A stretch of DNA of 64,000 nt from Marilutibacter penaei (GTDB lineage Bacteria > Pseudomonadota > Gammaproteobacteria > Xanthomonadales > Xanthomonadaceae), in the NCBI RefSeq assembly GCF_014145395.1, contig NZ_JACHTE010000001.1, positions 480,727 through 544,726 of the forward strand. The letters are read 5' to 3'. A program made the position numbers and the translations under genes. The notes below the pieces were generated by a model, which saw only the letters and a list, made by a program, of their open reading frames with translations, was not told the DNA's origin and did no database searches. Numbering within the stretch: the first letter of the stretch is position 1; each line of letters starts with the position of its first letter. This document shows, in pieces, positions 16,046 to 24,766 of this stretch.

Positions 16046-18727
16046 CTACGGGACGCTTGCGTTCTCCTGCATGCCGAACTCGATCTCCAGCGCATCCATC
16101 ACTTTCGCACCCTCGGCGTCGCCGCCACCGAAGGTCATCGGCGCCGGCTCGGGGGCGAGGGCGCGGTAGCCGCCGTCGTAGTCCCAGGTGGTGAGGTAAA
16201 GGGTGGCGCCGGCCAGGGTGTCCGGGGCATCGAAGGCCGTCGCCGGGAACACGGCGGTGATGGTGCGGGCGTCGCGATTGACGGTGAGCGTCGGGGCCGG
16301 CGCGGCGGCCTGGCCTTCGCTGCCGGCGTCGGCGCCTGCAGAGCGGGTCAGGGCGTTCGACCAGCCGTGGGTGCGCCAGCGGACGTGCCAGCGCCGGCCG
16401 TCCGGCAGGGCCGCGTGCTGCTGGGGCATGACGTCGGTGCCGTCGCTGCGGCCGGGCAGCGTGAGGTAGGCGGTCAGGGCGAGGTGGTCGAAGCCGTTGG
16501 CCGGGTGCCAGGCCTGGCTGATCGAGGCCATGGTGATTTCGAGCTTCAACGCGCCGCCCGCGGTCCAGGCGCGCACGCGACGCAGGTCGGCGGGGCGCGC
16601 GTTCCACTCGTCGCCGAGGGGGTACCGGTAGCGGCCGTCGGGACCGCGGTCGTCGCCGGCGGGGTCGTCCACGTCGGCGACGAGCGTCCAGTCGAGCGCC
16701 ACCCGGAACGTCGCGGCATCGCCCAGCGTGCCGGTGTCGGCATCGCGGGCGACGACACGGTGTTCGATGGCCGGGTCGACCATGGCATCGGTGCGCAGGC
16801 GTGCCTGCCAGTGGCCGTCGGAACCGACCTCCACGGTGACCGGCGCGGCGAGGTCGCCGTCGATGATGAGCTGGATGCGCGCGCCGGGGCGTCCCGTGCC
16901 ATGCAGTGCCAGCACGTCACGGACAGGCGCTTCGGAGAATGGCGCGACCGCGGGGCCCGCGAGGGGCTGCCCAGCGCTCCGTGAACCGATGGCGACACCG
17001 GCTTCGACTTGGGCTCCGACATCCGCGTGCATCGGGGGCGCGTCGTCCGCCTGCACACGCCAGACGCGGCCACCGCGCGGCGCCAGCACGAGGTCCAGCC
17101 GCCCGTCCGGTCCCACCACGAGGTCGGTCGCGTCGCCGTCGATCGCGAACGCGCCCTGCAGCCGGGTGCCGGCCGGCAGGCCGGTATCGAGCCGGTCGAG
17201 CAGGGTTGGCGTGTCGGCGGTGTTGAACACGACCAGTGCCTGGCCGTCATCACCATCGATGCGCCACGCGATCGCGCCCGAGCGGGCGGGATTGTCCGCC
17301 AGCACCACCGGCGTGCCGCGCGAGAACAGGGTGTCCGAGCGCCGCAGTGCAATCGCGCGTTGCAGGTAGCGGTACAGCGGTGCGTCAGTGTCGAAATGGT
17401 CGCGGCCACCGCTGCCGAAGCCGCCGGCGAACATCGCCGGCCGCTGCGCGTCGAAGCCCTGCTCCGTCCCGTAATAGATGACCGGGATGCCGGGCAGGGT
17501 CAGCATCGCCAGCAGCGCCTGCCTGAGGCCGGCCTCGCTGCCGCCGGCCAGGAAGCGGTCGACGTCGTGGTTGTCGATGAAGCTCGGCATCCGCCACGGG
17601 TCGGCGTGCAGGGCCATCATCGAACGGATGCGGTGGGCGAGTTCCGAGGTGGGCCGACCGCGCGCGAACACGTCGCCGATCGTGCCGTACAGCGGGAAGT
17701 TGATCATCGACGGCAGTCCGCCGGGCGTGCGCATGTAGGCGTCGAGCTTGCGCGCCTGTGCGTCATCGAACGGCTTGTCGGTCCCGAAGCCTTCGCCGAA
17801 CGCAAGGAAGTCGCGGCGGCCGGTGGCGGCCGCGACGTCGACCATGCCCGGTGCGTCGGCATCGTCGGCCTGCATGAAATCGCTGAAGTAGTCGGCCGGC
17901 ACGTGCAAGGCGGTGTCGACGCGGAACGCATCGACGCCGGCCTCGCGGATCCACGCACCATAGGCCTCGCGCAGCGCGCGCCGTACTTCGCCGTTCTCCG
18001 TGTCGAGGTCGTCCAGGTTGGCCAGCTGGAAGTCGAGCTCCTGGCGGCGGTCGGTGTAGTCGGTGATCGACGGCGTCCAGTGGTAGGCCGATGCGGTGGG
18101 GTCGGCCGGATCGTTGCGGTCGAATGGCGGCTGGCGCGGCGCGGTGGCCCCAGTGACGTCGGCGCGAAGCCTGCACGCCGTCGCACCGGCGTCGGGTCGC
18201 GCTGGATCGCAGTCGATGAAGTCGGCGACGTGGTTCACCACCACGTCCTGCACCAGGTACATGCCGCGCCCGTGCAGGGCACGCGACAGCGCGCGGTAGT
18301 CGTCGAACGTGCCGTAATGCGCGTCGACCGCGCGGAAGTCGGTGGCCCAGTAACCGTGGTAGCCGCTGAAGCTGCGCGACGGGTTCAGCCACTGGTTCGC
18401 GACCGGCGGGGTGAGCCACAACGCAGTGGCGCCGAGGCCTTCGATGTAGTCGAGCCGTCGCGCCACGCCGCGCAGGTCGCCACCGCTGTAGCGGCTGCCG
18501 TCGGCCGGGTCATGTTCGCCGACGCCCTGGTCGTTGTTGGACGGATCGCCGTCGTCGAAGCGGTCGATCATCGCGAAATAGATGACCTGGTCGCGCCAGT
18601 CCGGTGAGGCCACGTGCAGTTCGCCGGCCCGGGGTGCGATGCAGGCAGTGGCGAGCAGCACTGCCAGGCCGTGCACCGGGACGCGGTGGACGCCGCGTGC
18701 ACGCTTCGGATGTCTATCGGTTACCAC
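16046..18727 (-). CDS. Large GH13 alpha-amylase with C-terminal accessory domains
   Basis: An 893-residue secreted starch-degrading enzyme. After a signal sequence, the catalytic barrel starts at WRDQVIYFAMIDRFDDGDP and contains DVVVNH, VDAFRVDTALHV (nucleophile Asp), FLAFGEGFG (acid/base Glu) and FIDNHDVDRF (stabilising Asp). A beta-sandwich and an Ig-like segment (VRDVLALHGTGRPGARIQLII) follow. The last 200 residues (ADVDDPAGDDRGPDGRYRYP) resemble the glucodextranase C-terminal domain and may bind glucan or the cell surface. GTG 18727 is chosen because GGAGG lies about 8 bases upstream; a longer frame exists. It is divergent from the TonB-dependent receptor, with LacI-type operators between. 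Confidence 0.9.
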   Translation of the reverse strand: MVTDRHPKRARGVHRVPVHGLAVLLATACIAPRAGELHVASPDWRDQVIYFAMIDRFDDGDPSNNDQGVGEHDPADGSRYSGGDLRGVARRLDYIEGLGATALWLTPPVANQWLNPSRSFSGYHGYWATDFRAVDAHYGTFDDYRALSRALHGRGMYLVQDVVVNHVADFIDCDPARPDAGATACRLRADVTGATAPRQPPFDRNDPADPTASAYHWTPSITDYTDRRQELDFQLANLDDLDTENGEVRRALREAYGAWIREAGVDAFRVDTALHVPADYFSDFMQADDADAPGMVDVAAATGRRDFLAFGEGFGTDKPFDDAQARKLDAYMRTPGGLPSMINFPLYGTIGDVFARGRPTSELAHRIRSMMALHADPWRMPSFIDNHDVDRFLAGGSEAGLRQALLAMLTLPGIPVIYYGTEQGFDAQRPAMFAGGFGSGGRDHFDTDAPLYRYLQRAIALRRSDTLFSRGTPVVLADNPARSGAIAWRIDGDDGQALVVFNTADTPTLLDRLDTGLPAGTRLQGAFAIDGDATDLVVGPDGRLDLVLAPRGGRVWRVQADDAPPMHADVGAQVEAGVAIGSRSAGQPLAGPAVAPFSEAPVRDVLALHGTGRPGARIQLIIDGDLAAPVTVEVGSDGHWQARLRTDAMVDPAIEHRVVARDADTGTLGDAATFRVALDWTLVADVDDPAGDDRGPDGRYRYPLGDEWNARPADLRRVRAWTAGGALKLEITMASISQAWHPANGFDHLALTAYLTLPGRSDGTDVMPQQHAALPDGRRWHVRWRTHGWSNALTRSAGADAGSEGQAAAPAPTLTVNRDARTITAVFPATAFDAPDTLAGATLYLTTWDYDGGYRALAPEPAPMTFGGGDAEGAKVMDALEIEFGMQENASVP

Positions 18728-18810
18728 CGCGTTCCACCTCCCCGCGCGTCCGGACCCGTGCCGGTGCACCGCCGATCGACTATTCCACGGCATGCGCGCG
18801 ACGCCGGTCC

Positions 18811-18824
18811 TGCATACGTGTGCA
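18811..18824. promoter_or_regulatory. LacI-type operator (maltose regulon), site 2a
   Basis: TGCATACGTGTGCA, a palindrome with one mismatched pair of positions, lies between the divergent amylase and TonB-dependent receptor genes. It differs by one base from the site at 23152 and matches the reverse of site 1 (7072) at 11 or more positions. Confidence 0.75.
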
Positions 18825-18831
18825 AAGGCGC

Positions 18832-18845
18832 TGAATACGATTTCA
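18832..18845. promoter_or_regulatory. LacI-type operator (maltose regulon), site 2b
   Basis: TGAATACGATTTCA is a weaker copy centred exactly 21 bp, two helical turns, from site 2a, so two repressor dimers could bind the same DNA face. Confidence 0.5.
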
Positions 18846-19005
18846 ACGGCCATTGTGCGCTTGCACCCACGACTACCATCGCTTGCATGGCCGGCGCCAG
18901 GGGAGCGCCGGACCGACGACAAGACAGGGCCGACCGGGAACGAGGGCGCGCAGACGCCCGGCTCCACCCCACCGGCGGCCGACACCAACCGTGTGGAGGG
19001 GAAGC

Positions 19006-21783
19006 ATGTTGCAACTCAGGCGTAACCTACTCAGCGTGGCGCTGGCATCGGCCACCGTGCTGGTGGCGACGGATGTCCAGGCGCAGTCCGCGGAGGCGCC
19101 CGCCGCCGCCCAGGACGCGCCGCAGGACGCACCGGCCACGGCCGAAGATGCCACGACGCTCGACAACGTCGTCGTCACCGGCATCCGCGCCGGCATCGAA
19201 AGCGCGATCTCCACCAAGAAGGAGTCGACCTCGATCGTGGAGGCGATCTCCGCCGAGGACATCGGCAAGCTGCCCGACATCAGCATCGCCGAGTCGCTGG
19301 CGCGCCTGCCGGGCCTGAGCGCGCAGCGCGTCGCGGGCCGCGCGCAGGTGGTGAGCGTGCGCGGACTGTCACCGGACTTCGCGACCACGCTGCTGAACGG
19401 CCGCGAGATGGTCAGCACCGGCGACAACCGCAGCGTCGAGTTCGACCAGTACCCGTCCGAGCTCTTCAACGGCGTCACCGTCTACAAGACGCCCGATGCG
19501 TCGCTGGTCGGACAGGGCCTGTCCGGCACCATCGACATGCGCAGCGTGCGTCCGCTGGAGTACGACGAACCGGTGATCGCGGTCGGCGGGCGCATCCAGC
19601 GCAACTCGCTGGGTTCCGCGGCCAATGCCGACGAAGACGGCAACCGCATCAATGCCAGCTATATCGACCAGTTCGCGGACGGCACCTTCGGCCTGTCGAT
19701 CGGCTACTCGCACACCGAGCTGCCGATCCAGGAGAACCAGGTCGGCCTGTACGAGCCCTGGCAGCAGCTGGGCGACGGCTGGCGCCCGGGCGTCGACGCC
19801 GGCACCTGGTATTCCGACGGCATCAAGGCGCTGCGCCGCACCGGCCGCGCCGAGCGCGACGGCATCATGGCGACGCTGCAGTTCCGGCCATCGAACGCGT
19901 GGAACAGCACGCTGGACCTGTTCCATTCCGAGGCCGAGCAGGTCGACACCGCCAACCAGTTCGAGGTCAACCTCGGCAACTACAACGGCGGCTACGCGCC
20001 CGGCCTTTCCATCGACAACCCGCAGGTCAACGGCAACGGGACCTTCACCGGCGGCACCGCCAACGGCGTGTACCCGCTGGTGCGCGGCATGTACAACAAG
20101 CGCGAGGACGAGATCGACGCGTTCGGCTGGAACAACGAGTTCAGCCTCGGCATGGTCCAGCTGGTCGCGGACGTGAGCTACTCCAAGGCGACCCGCGACG
20201 AGCTCAACCTGGAGAACAACACCCAGCTGGCGCCGATGCCGCAGCTCGACTCGATCGACCTCGGCTATTCGGACGACGGGTTCTCCCAGCTGGTGCCGGG
20301 CCTCGACTATTCGGATCCGGGCACGCTGTTCCTGACCAACACCATCTACGGTTCCGGTTACGGCAAGACGCCGAGCGTCGAGGACGAACTGCGCGGCGCG
20401 CGGATCTCGGCGCTGTTCCCGGCGCCCGAGGCGCTGGGCTGGCTGTCCGACATCGAGGCCGGGCTGAACTACGCGGACCGCGAGAAGAGCAAGCGCCAGC
20501 CCGAGGGCAACATCCTGCTCGGTGCACAGGGCGACACCACCATCGCGCAGGACCTGCAGTACGGGTGGGTCGACCTCGGCTTCGCCGGGATCGGCGACAT
20601 CCCCGCCTGGAACGTGCCCGGCGCGGTGGCGCGCTACATGGTCTTCAATCCGACCGAGGATGCGTCCTACCTGGTGTCGAAGGCCTGGACGGTCAACGAG
20701 ACGATCTCGACCGGCTACCTGCAGGCCGACATCAACACGCAATGGGGTTCGGTCCCGGTACGCGGCAACATCGGTGTGCAGGTCCAGCACACCGACCAGT
20801 CCTCCAATGCGAACTACTGGGATGCGACGCAGCCGGCCGGCAGCAACGTGCAGCCCTACGAGGACGGCAAGACCTACACCGACGTCCTGCCGAGCCTGAA
20901 CCTGGCGTTCGAATTCACACACGACCAGACCCTGCGCGTCGCCCTCGCCCGCCAGCTGGCGCGCGCGCGCGTCGACCAGATGCGGGCCTCGCTGGAGTTC
21001 GGCGTCGACACCTCGACCGGTCGCCCGGGTGCCAGCGGCGGCAACCCGCAGCTGGACCCATGGAAGGCGAACGCGTTCGACATCTCCTACGAGAAATACT
21101 TCGGCAGCCGCGCGTACGTGGCCGCGGCGTACTTCTACAAGGACCTGCGCAGCTACATCTACACGCAGACGCGCGACGACTACGACTTCACCAATTTCGT
21201 CGCCGACTACGTGCCGCCGCCGGGTTCGCCGCCGGCGCAGACGACCGGCAACTTCACCGCGCCGTACAACGGTTCGGGCGGCACCCTGCAGGGGCTGGAG
21301 CTCACCGCGTCGCTGCCGCTGGACCTGTTGTGGGCGCCGCTGGAGGGCTTTGGTGTGATCGCGAGCGCGAGCTTCAACGACAGCAACATCCGGATCCGCG
21401 ATCCGGAGAGCGCGAGCAGCGTCGGCAGCGGCGACATCAGCCTGCCGGGCCTGTCGGACGAGGTGTACAACCTGACCGCGTACTTCGAGCGCAACGGTTT
21501 CGAGGCGCGGGTGAGCCAGCGCAAGCGTTCGGACTTCATCGGGGAGATCGGCAACTTCGCCGGCAACCGGACGCTGCGCTACGTGGAAGGCGAGGACATC
21601 ATCGACGCGCAGGTGAGCTACAGCTTTCCCGAATCCAGCAGCCTGGCCGGGCTGAGCCTGCTGCTGCAGGCGCAGAACCTGACCGATTCGGCGTATCGGA
21701 CGTATGCCGAGTCGAAGGACCGGCCGCTGGAGCACATCGAGTGGGGCCGGACCTATCTGGTGGGCCTCAACGTGAAGTTCTGA
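19006..21783 (+). CDS. TonB-dependent receptor, probable maltodextrin receptor
   Basis: A 925-residue outer-membrane beta-barrel. Signal peptide (cleavage near VQA-Q, residue about 26), an Ala/Pro/Asp-rich linker, the TonB-box-like LDNVVVTGIRAGIESAISTK, a plug domain (IGKLPDISIAESLARLPG; VVSVRGLSPDFATTLLNG), and a long barrel ending in the aromatic terminus VGLNVKF. GGAGGGG precedes ATG 19006. Receptors of this type take up maltodextrins in Caulobacter and xanthomonads. The substrate is inferred from the flanking amylase, GH97 and kinase genes and from the LacI-type operators in its promoter region. Confidence 0.92.
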   Translation: MLQLRRNLLSVALASATVLVATDVQAQSAEAPAAAQDAPQDAPATAEDATTLDNVVVTGIRAGIESAISTKKESTSIVEAISAEDIGKLPDISIAESLARLPGLSAQRVAGRAQVVSVRGLSPDFATTLLNGREMVSTGDNRSVEFDQYPSELFNGVTVYKTPDASLVGQGLSGTIDMRSVRPLEYDEPVIAVGGRIQRNSLGSAANADEDGNRINASYIDQFADGTFGLSIGYSHTELPIQENQVGLYEPWQQLGDGWRPGVDAGTWYSDGIKALRRTGRAERDGIMATLQFRPSNAWNSTLDLFHSEAEQVDTANQFEVNLGNYNGGYAPGLSIDNPQVNGNGTFTGGTANGVYPLVRGMYNKREDEIDAFGWNNEFSLGMVQLVADVSYSKATRDELNLENNTQLAPMPQLDSIDLGYSDDGFSQLVPGLDYSDPGTLFLTNTIYGSGYGKTPSVEDELRGARISALFPAPEALGWLSDIEAGLNYADREKSKRQPEGNILLGAQGDTTIAQDLQYGWVDLGFAGIGDIPAWNVPGAVARYMVFNPTEDASYLVSKAWTVNETISTGYLQADINTQWGSVPVRGNIGVQVQHTDQSSNANYWDATQPAGSNVQPYEDGKTYTDVLPSLNLAFEFTHDQTLRVALARQLARARVDQMRASLEFGVDTSTGRPGASGGNPQLDPWKANAFDISYEKYFGSRAYVAAAYFYKDLRSYIYTQTRDDYDFTNFVADYVPPPGSPPAQTTGNFTAPYNGSGGTLQGLELTASLPLDLLWAPLEGFGVIASASFNDSNIRIRDPESASSVGSGDISLPGLSDEVYNLTAYFERNGFEARVSQRKRSDFIGEIGNFAGNRTLRYVEGEDIIDAQVSYSFPESSSLAGLSLLLQAQNLTDSAYRTYAESKDRPLEHIEWGRTYLVGLNVKF

Positions 21784-21811
21784 GCCCGACTCCCTCGGTG
21801 CTCCGACCCCG

Positions 21812-21840
21812 CCCCGCCGGTCTCCGGCGGGGTTTTTCTT
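21812..21840 (+). terminator. Rho-independent terminator of the TonB-dependent receptor
   Basis: A perfect 9-bp GC stem (CCCCGCCGG / CCGGCGGGG) with loop TCT is followed by TTTTTCTT, 29 bases after the stop codon. Confidence 0.93.
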
Positions 21841-21889
21841 TGTGCGGGGGAAGGGAGGCTGGCGGGGGCGTTGTCCGGGACTCCTGGAG

Positions 21890-21991
21890 GGACCGGGGAG
21901 CGGGATCCTGGGGCACGAATGTCCCCCGGCGCCGGCCCGTGGCCGACGCCTCCTCCTTTATTTCGTGCCCCAGGACCCCACTCCCCGGTCC
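21890..21991 (-). repeat. Stem-loop element, copy C
   Basis: Arms of 30 bases (21890-21919 and 21962-21991). On the minus strand they pair fully with two G-U pairs; on the plus strand the same positions would be A-C mismatches. The minus-strand core reads ATAAAGGAGGA, a 10-bp inner stem with one further G-U pair and loop ACG, then GGGGGACA. It lies about 60 bases downstream of the glucokinase stop, so the purine-rich strand would be its 3' untranslated RNA. Confidence 0.85.
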
Positions 21992-22051
21992 AACCGCCAT
22001 TTCGGTGCTTGAAGGCCGATTGCCCCGGCCTGACACGCAAGGGCTGCGCGA

Positions 22052-23092
22052 TCAGTCAGGTGCGGCGGACACGGCTTCCATGGCCATCGCCGCCCCGACC
22101 AGACCGGGCCAGGGATGCACGACGAGCTGGACCGACATCGCGTCCATGTAGCCGGTGAAGCGGCCCTTCGCCCGGAAACGCTCGCCGAATGCACTTTCGC
22201 GCAGGAACGGCAGGAACCGCGGCAGCATGCCGCCGGCCAGGGTGACGCAGCGGGCGCCCTGCACCAGCGCGATGTCCCCGGCGACGCTGCCCAGCACCGC
22301 GCAGAAGCGCGACAGCGCGCGGCGCGCCGCGGTGTCGGTACCGGCTACCGCCAGCCGCACCACCTCGCCCGGCGCACGCAGCCGTGCGTCCGGCCCCGCG
22401 GGTTCGCCGCGGAGCGCTGCGTCGATGCAGGCCAGCCCCTCCCCGCACAGCAGGCGCTCGTTGGACACCCGGCCGTGGCGGCCCGTGAACCATCGCAGCA
22501 GGGCCTCCTCCTCCGCATCGAGTGGCGCGAAGGCACCATGCCCGCCCTCGGTCTCGATGACCTCCCAGCCGCCGGCAGCCGTGCCGACCAGCAGGCCCAC
22601 GCCGAGGCCGGTCCCCGGTCCCACGACGCTCACCGGGGCCCGCAGCGGATCGGCGACCGGGCCGGACAGGTGCACGCGGTCGTCCTCGGCCAGGGCGGGG
22701 ATGGCCCAGGCCAAGGCGCCGAAATCGTTGATCACCCGCAGCTCGCGCAATCCGAGCGCGTCGCGCAGGCCCGAGCGGCTGAATGCCCATGCGCGGTTGG
22801 TCAGGCGGACGGTGTCCTCGCCGGCCGGGCAGGCCACCGCGAGCGACGCCCGCGTCGGCCGTTCCGGCACGCCGCCCAGGTAGTGCGCGATGGCGGCTTC
22901 GAGCGAGGGATGGTCCGCGTTGACCAGTTGCGCCGCGTGCGCGAGCGCGGGTCGCGGCGCGCGGGCGTCGGACAGGGCGAAGCGTGCATGGGTACCCCCG
23001 ATGTCGCCGACCAGCACCCAGTCCGCGTCACCCCTCGTGCGGGACGTTGGCTGGACGGGCCGGGACCCGGCGGTCGATCGTTCGACGGACAT
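22052..23092 (-). CDS. glk: Glucokinase (maltose locus)
   Basis: A 346-residue bacterial Glk-family kinase that phosphorylates glucose to glucose-6-phosphate. The ATP loop is DIGGTHARFAL (about residues 29-39), followed by INDFGALAWA with the catalytic Asp, VVGPGTGLGVGLL, and ETEGGHGAFAP with the Glu-His sugar-binding pair. Being placed beside the TonB-dependent receptor and under the operator at 23151, it would trap glucose freed from maltodextrins. The glucose-6-phosphate can enter the Entner-Doudoroff operon near the right end of the window. It is paralogous to the kinase at 51641. Confidence 0.93.
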   Translation of the reverse strand: MSVERSTAGSRPVQPTSRTRGDADWVLVGDIGGTHARFALSDARAPRPALAHAAQLVNADHPSLEAAIAHYLGGVPERPTRASLAVACPAGEDTVRLTNRAWAFSRSGLRDALGLRELRVINDFGALAWAIPALAEDDRVHLSGPVADPLRAPVSVVGPGTGLGVGLLVGTAAGGWEVIETEGGHGAFAPLDAEEEALLRWFTGRHGRVSNERLLCGEGLACIDAALRGEPAGPDARLRAPGEVVRLAVAGTDTAARRALSRFCAVLGSVAGDIALVQGARCVTLAGGMLPRFLPFLRESAFGERFRAKGRFTGYMDAMSVQLVVHPWPGLVGAAMAMEAVSAAPD

Positions 23093-23150
23093 GGCGGTGC
23101 ATCACGCGGGCAGGAACACCGAGCGTACCCAACGCGCGCCATCGCGTTGC

Positions 23151-23166
23151 GTGCATACGTTTGCAC
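23151..23166. promoter_or_regulatory. LacI-type operator (maltose regulon), site 3
   Basis: GTGCATACGTTTGCAC is an almost perfect 16-bp palindrome located 59 bases upstream of the glucokinase ATG and 68 bases upstream of uppP. Its core is the best copy of the motif seen at 7072 and 18811. Confidence 0.78.
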
Positions 23167-23233
23167 CCGCGACCGCGTGGCGCGCGCCGGTGCCCTATCC
23201 TAGCGGCCATCCCCTGCACGCCACCGCCGTCCG

Positions 23234-24046
23234 ATGCCCAGCCCGATCGCGCTTTCCGACCTGCTGTCCGCCCTGCTGCTGGGCATCCTCGAGGGGATCA
23301 CCGAGTTCCTGCCGATCTCCAGCACCGGGCACCTGCTGATCGCGCAGCACTGGCTCGGTCCGCGCTCGGACCTGTTCAACATCGTGATCCAGGCGGGCGC
23401 GATCATCGCGATCACCCTGGTGTTCCGGCAGCGGCTGTGGGCGCTGGCAACCGGGCTGGGCGAGCGTGCCAACCGCGTCTACCTGATGAAGATCGCAGTC
23501 GCGTTCCTGGTCACCGCTTTGGTCGGCCTGCCGGTGCGGCTGGCGGGCTGGGAGCTGCCGGAAACGGTGAGCCCGGTGGCGACCGCGCTGATCCTCGGCG
23601 GCATCTGGATGCTGTTCGCCGAACGCCTGGCCGAACGGCGCACGCCGAACAGCGAGATCACCTGGACGGTCGCGGTGCTGGTCGGCCTGGCGCAGGTGGT
23701 GGCCGGCGTGTTCCCGGGCACTTCGCGCTCGGCGGCGGCGATCTTCATGGCGATGCTGGCCGGCACCGGTCAACGCTCGGCGGCGACCGAGTTCGTGTTC
23801 CTGGTCGGCATCCCGACCATGTTCGCGGCCAGCGGCTATGCGCTGCTGGAGCATTTCATGGACGGCGGTGCGCGGCCGGAGGCCTGGGGCGAACTGGGAC
23901 TGGCGTTCATCGCCGCGGCGGTGACGGGTTTCGTCGTGGTGCGCTGGCTGCTGGGCTACATCAAGCAGCACCGGTACACCGTGTTCGCGGTGTACCGCAT
24001 CGCCCTCGGCGCCGCCCTGCTGCTCTGGCTCCCCGCGGGGGGCTGA
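23234..24046 (+). CDS. uppP: Undecaprenyl-diphosphatase
   Basis: A 270-residue inner-membrane enzyme (UppP/BacA) that dephosphorylates undecaprenyl diphosphate to recycle the lipid carrier of peptidoglycan synthesis. Both family signatures are intact: EGITEFLPISSTGHLLI (residues about 21-37) and PGTSRSAAAIF (about 163-173). About eight hydrophobic segments are visible. It is divergent from glucokinase with 141 bases between them, so any response to the maltose operator there would be incidental. It converges on the PEBP gene with only 3 bases between stops. Confidence 0.96.
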   Translation: MPSPIALSDLLSALLLGILEGITEFLPISSTGHLLIAQHWLGPRSDLFNIVIQAGAIIAITLVFRQRLWALATGLGERANRVYLMKIAVAFLVTALVGLPVRLAGWELPETVSPVATALILGGIWMLFAERLAERRTPNSEITWTVAVLVGLAQVVAGVFPGTSRSAAAIFMAMLAGTGQRSAATEFVFLVGIPTMFAASGYALLEHFMDGGARPEAWGELGLAFIAAAVTGFVVVRWLLGYIKQHRYTVFAVYRIALGAALLLWLPAGG

Positions 24047-24049
24047 CGC

Positions 24050-24676
24050 TCAGCCCGCCTTGGAGGCGTGCAGCGAATAGGTGCCGTGCACGCTGGCTTC
24101 GGCCAGCACGTGCGCCTGCATCGCCTGGAGCACGTCGGCCGCGCTGAAGTCCCCGTCAACGGGCAGGCGGTCCACGTCGAGCGCGAACAGTCGGAAGAAG
24201 TAACGGTGCACGCGCAGGTCGTTCGGCGGGGGGAACGGACCGTCGTATCCGCGCCAGGTCCCTTCGAGGTCGGCATTGCCGGCGAACCAGCCGGTGTAGT
24301 CGTTGCGGCCCTGGCGCGCACCGGCCGGACCGGCCGGTTCGGCCTTGCCGTGCGGGACCACGCCGTCGCTGCAGCTGCCGGCCGCGATCTCCGATACGTC
24401 GGGCGGGATGTCGACCATCGCCCAGTGCACGAAGTCCGCCCGCGGCTGGTCGACCGGGATTTCGACGCCGTCCTTGCCCGCCATTTCCGCGACGGTCGGG
24501 GCGTCGGTGTCGATGCACAGCAGCGCGAACGAACGGGTGCCTTCGGGCTCACCCTCCCAGGCCAGGTGCGGGTTGCGGTTGGCGGCGAAACCCACACCGT
24601 CGCCCTCGCGCTGGCCGGCGGCGAATTCCGCCGGGATCGGCTTGCCGTTGTCGAAACTGTCGCTGCGGATCTTCAT
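24050..24676 (-). CDS. PEBP family protein (YbhB/YbcL, Raf-kinase-inhibitor-like)
   Basis: A 208-residue phosphatidylethanolamine-binding-protein fold with the family core: the ligand pocket around NPHLAWEGEPEGTRSFALL, DFVHWAMVDIPP, YTGW, and HRYFFRLFALD. Bacterial members are cytoplasmic or periplasmic proteins of uncertain function. No signal peptide is seen from the chosen ATG 24676, which has a near-ideal AGGAGGTG eight bases upstream; the longer frame is rejected for that reason. It is monocistronic as far as can be seen. Confidence 0.92.
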   Translation of the reverse strand: MKIRSDSFDNGKPIPAEFAAGQREGDGVGFAANRNPHLAWEGEPEGTRSFALLCIDTDAPTVAEMAGKDGVEIPVDQPRADFVHWAMVDIPPDVSEIAAGSCSDGVVPHGKAEPAGPAGARQGRNDYTGWFAGNADLEGTWRGYDGPFPPPNDLRVHRYFFRLFALDVDRLPVDGDFSAADVLQAMQAHVLAEASVHGTYSLHASKAG

Positions 24677-24766
24677 CGGTGCACCTCCTGCGGACGAAGC
24701 TGCCATCGTGCCGCATCCGGCGTGAGGACGGCGACCCGTCCCCACCCGACGCGGCGCCGGGCCCGT

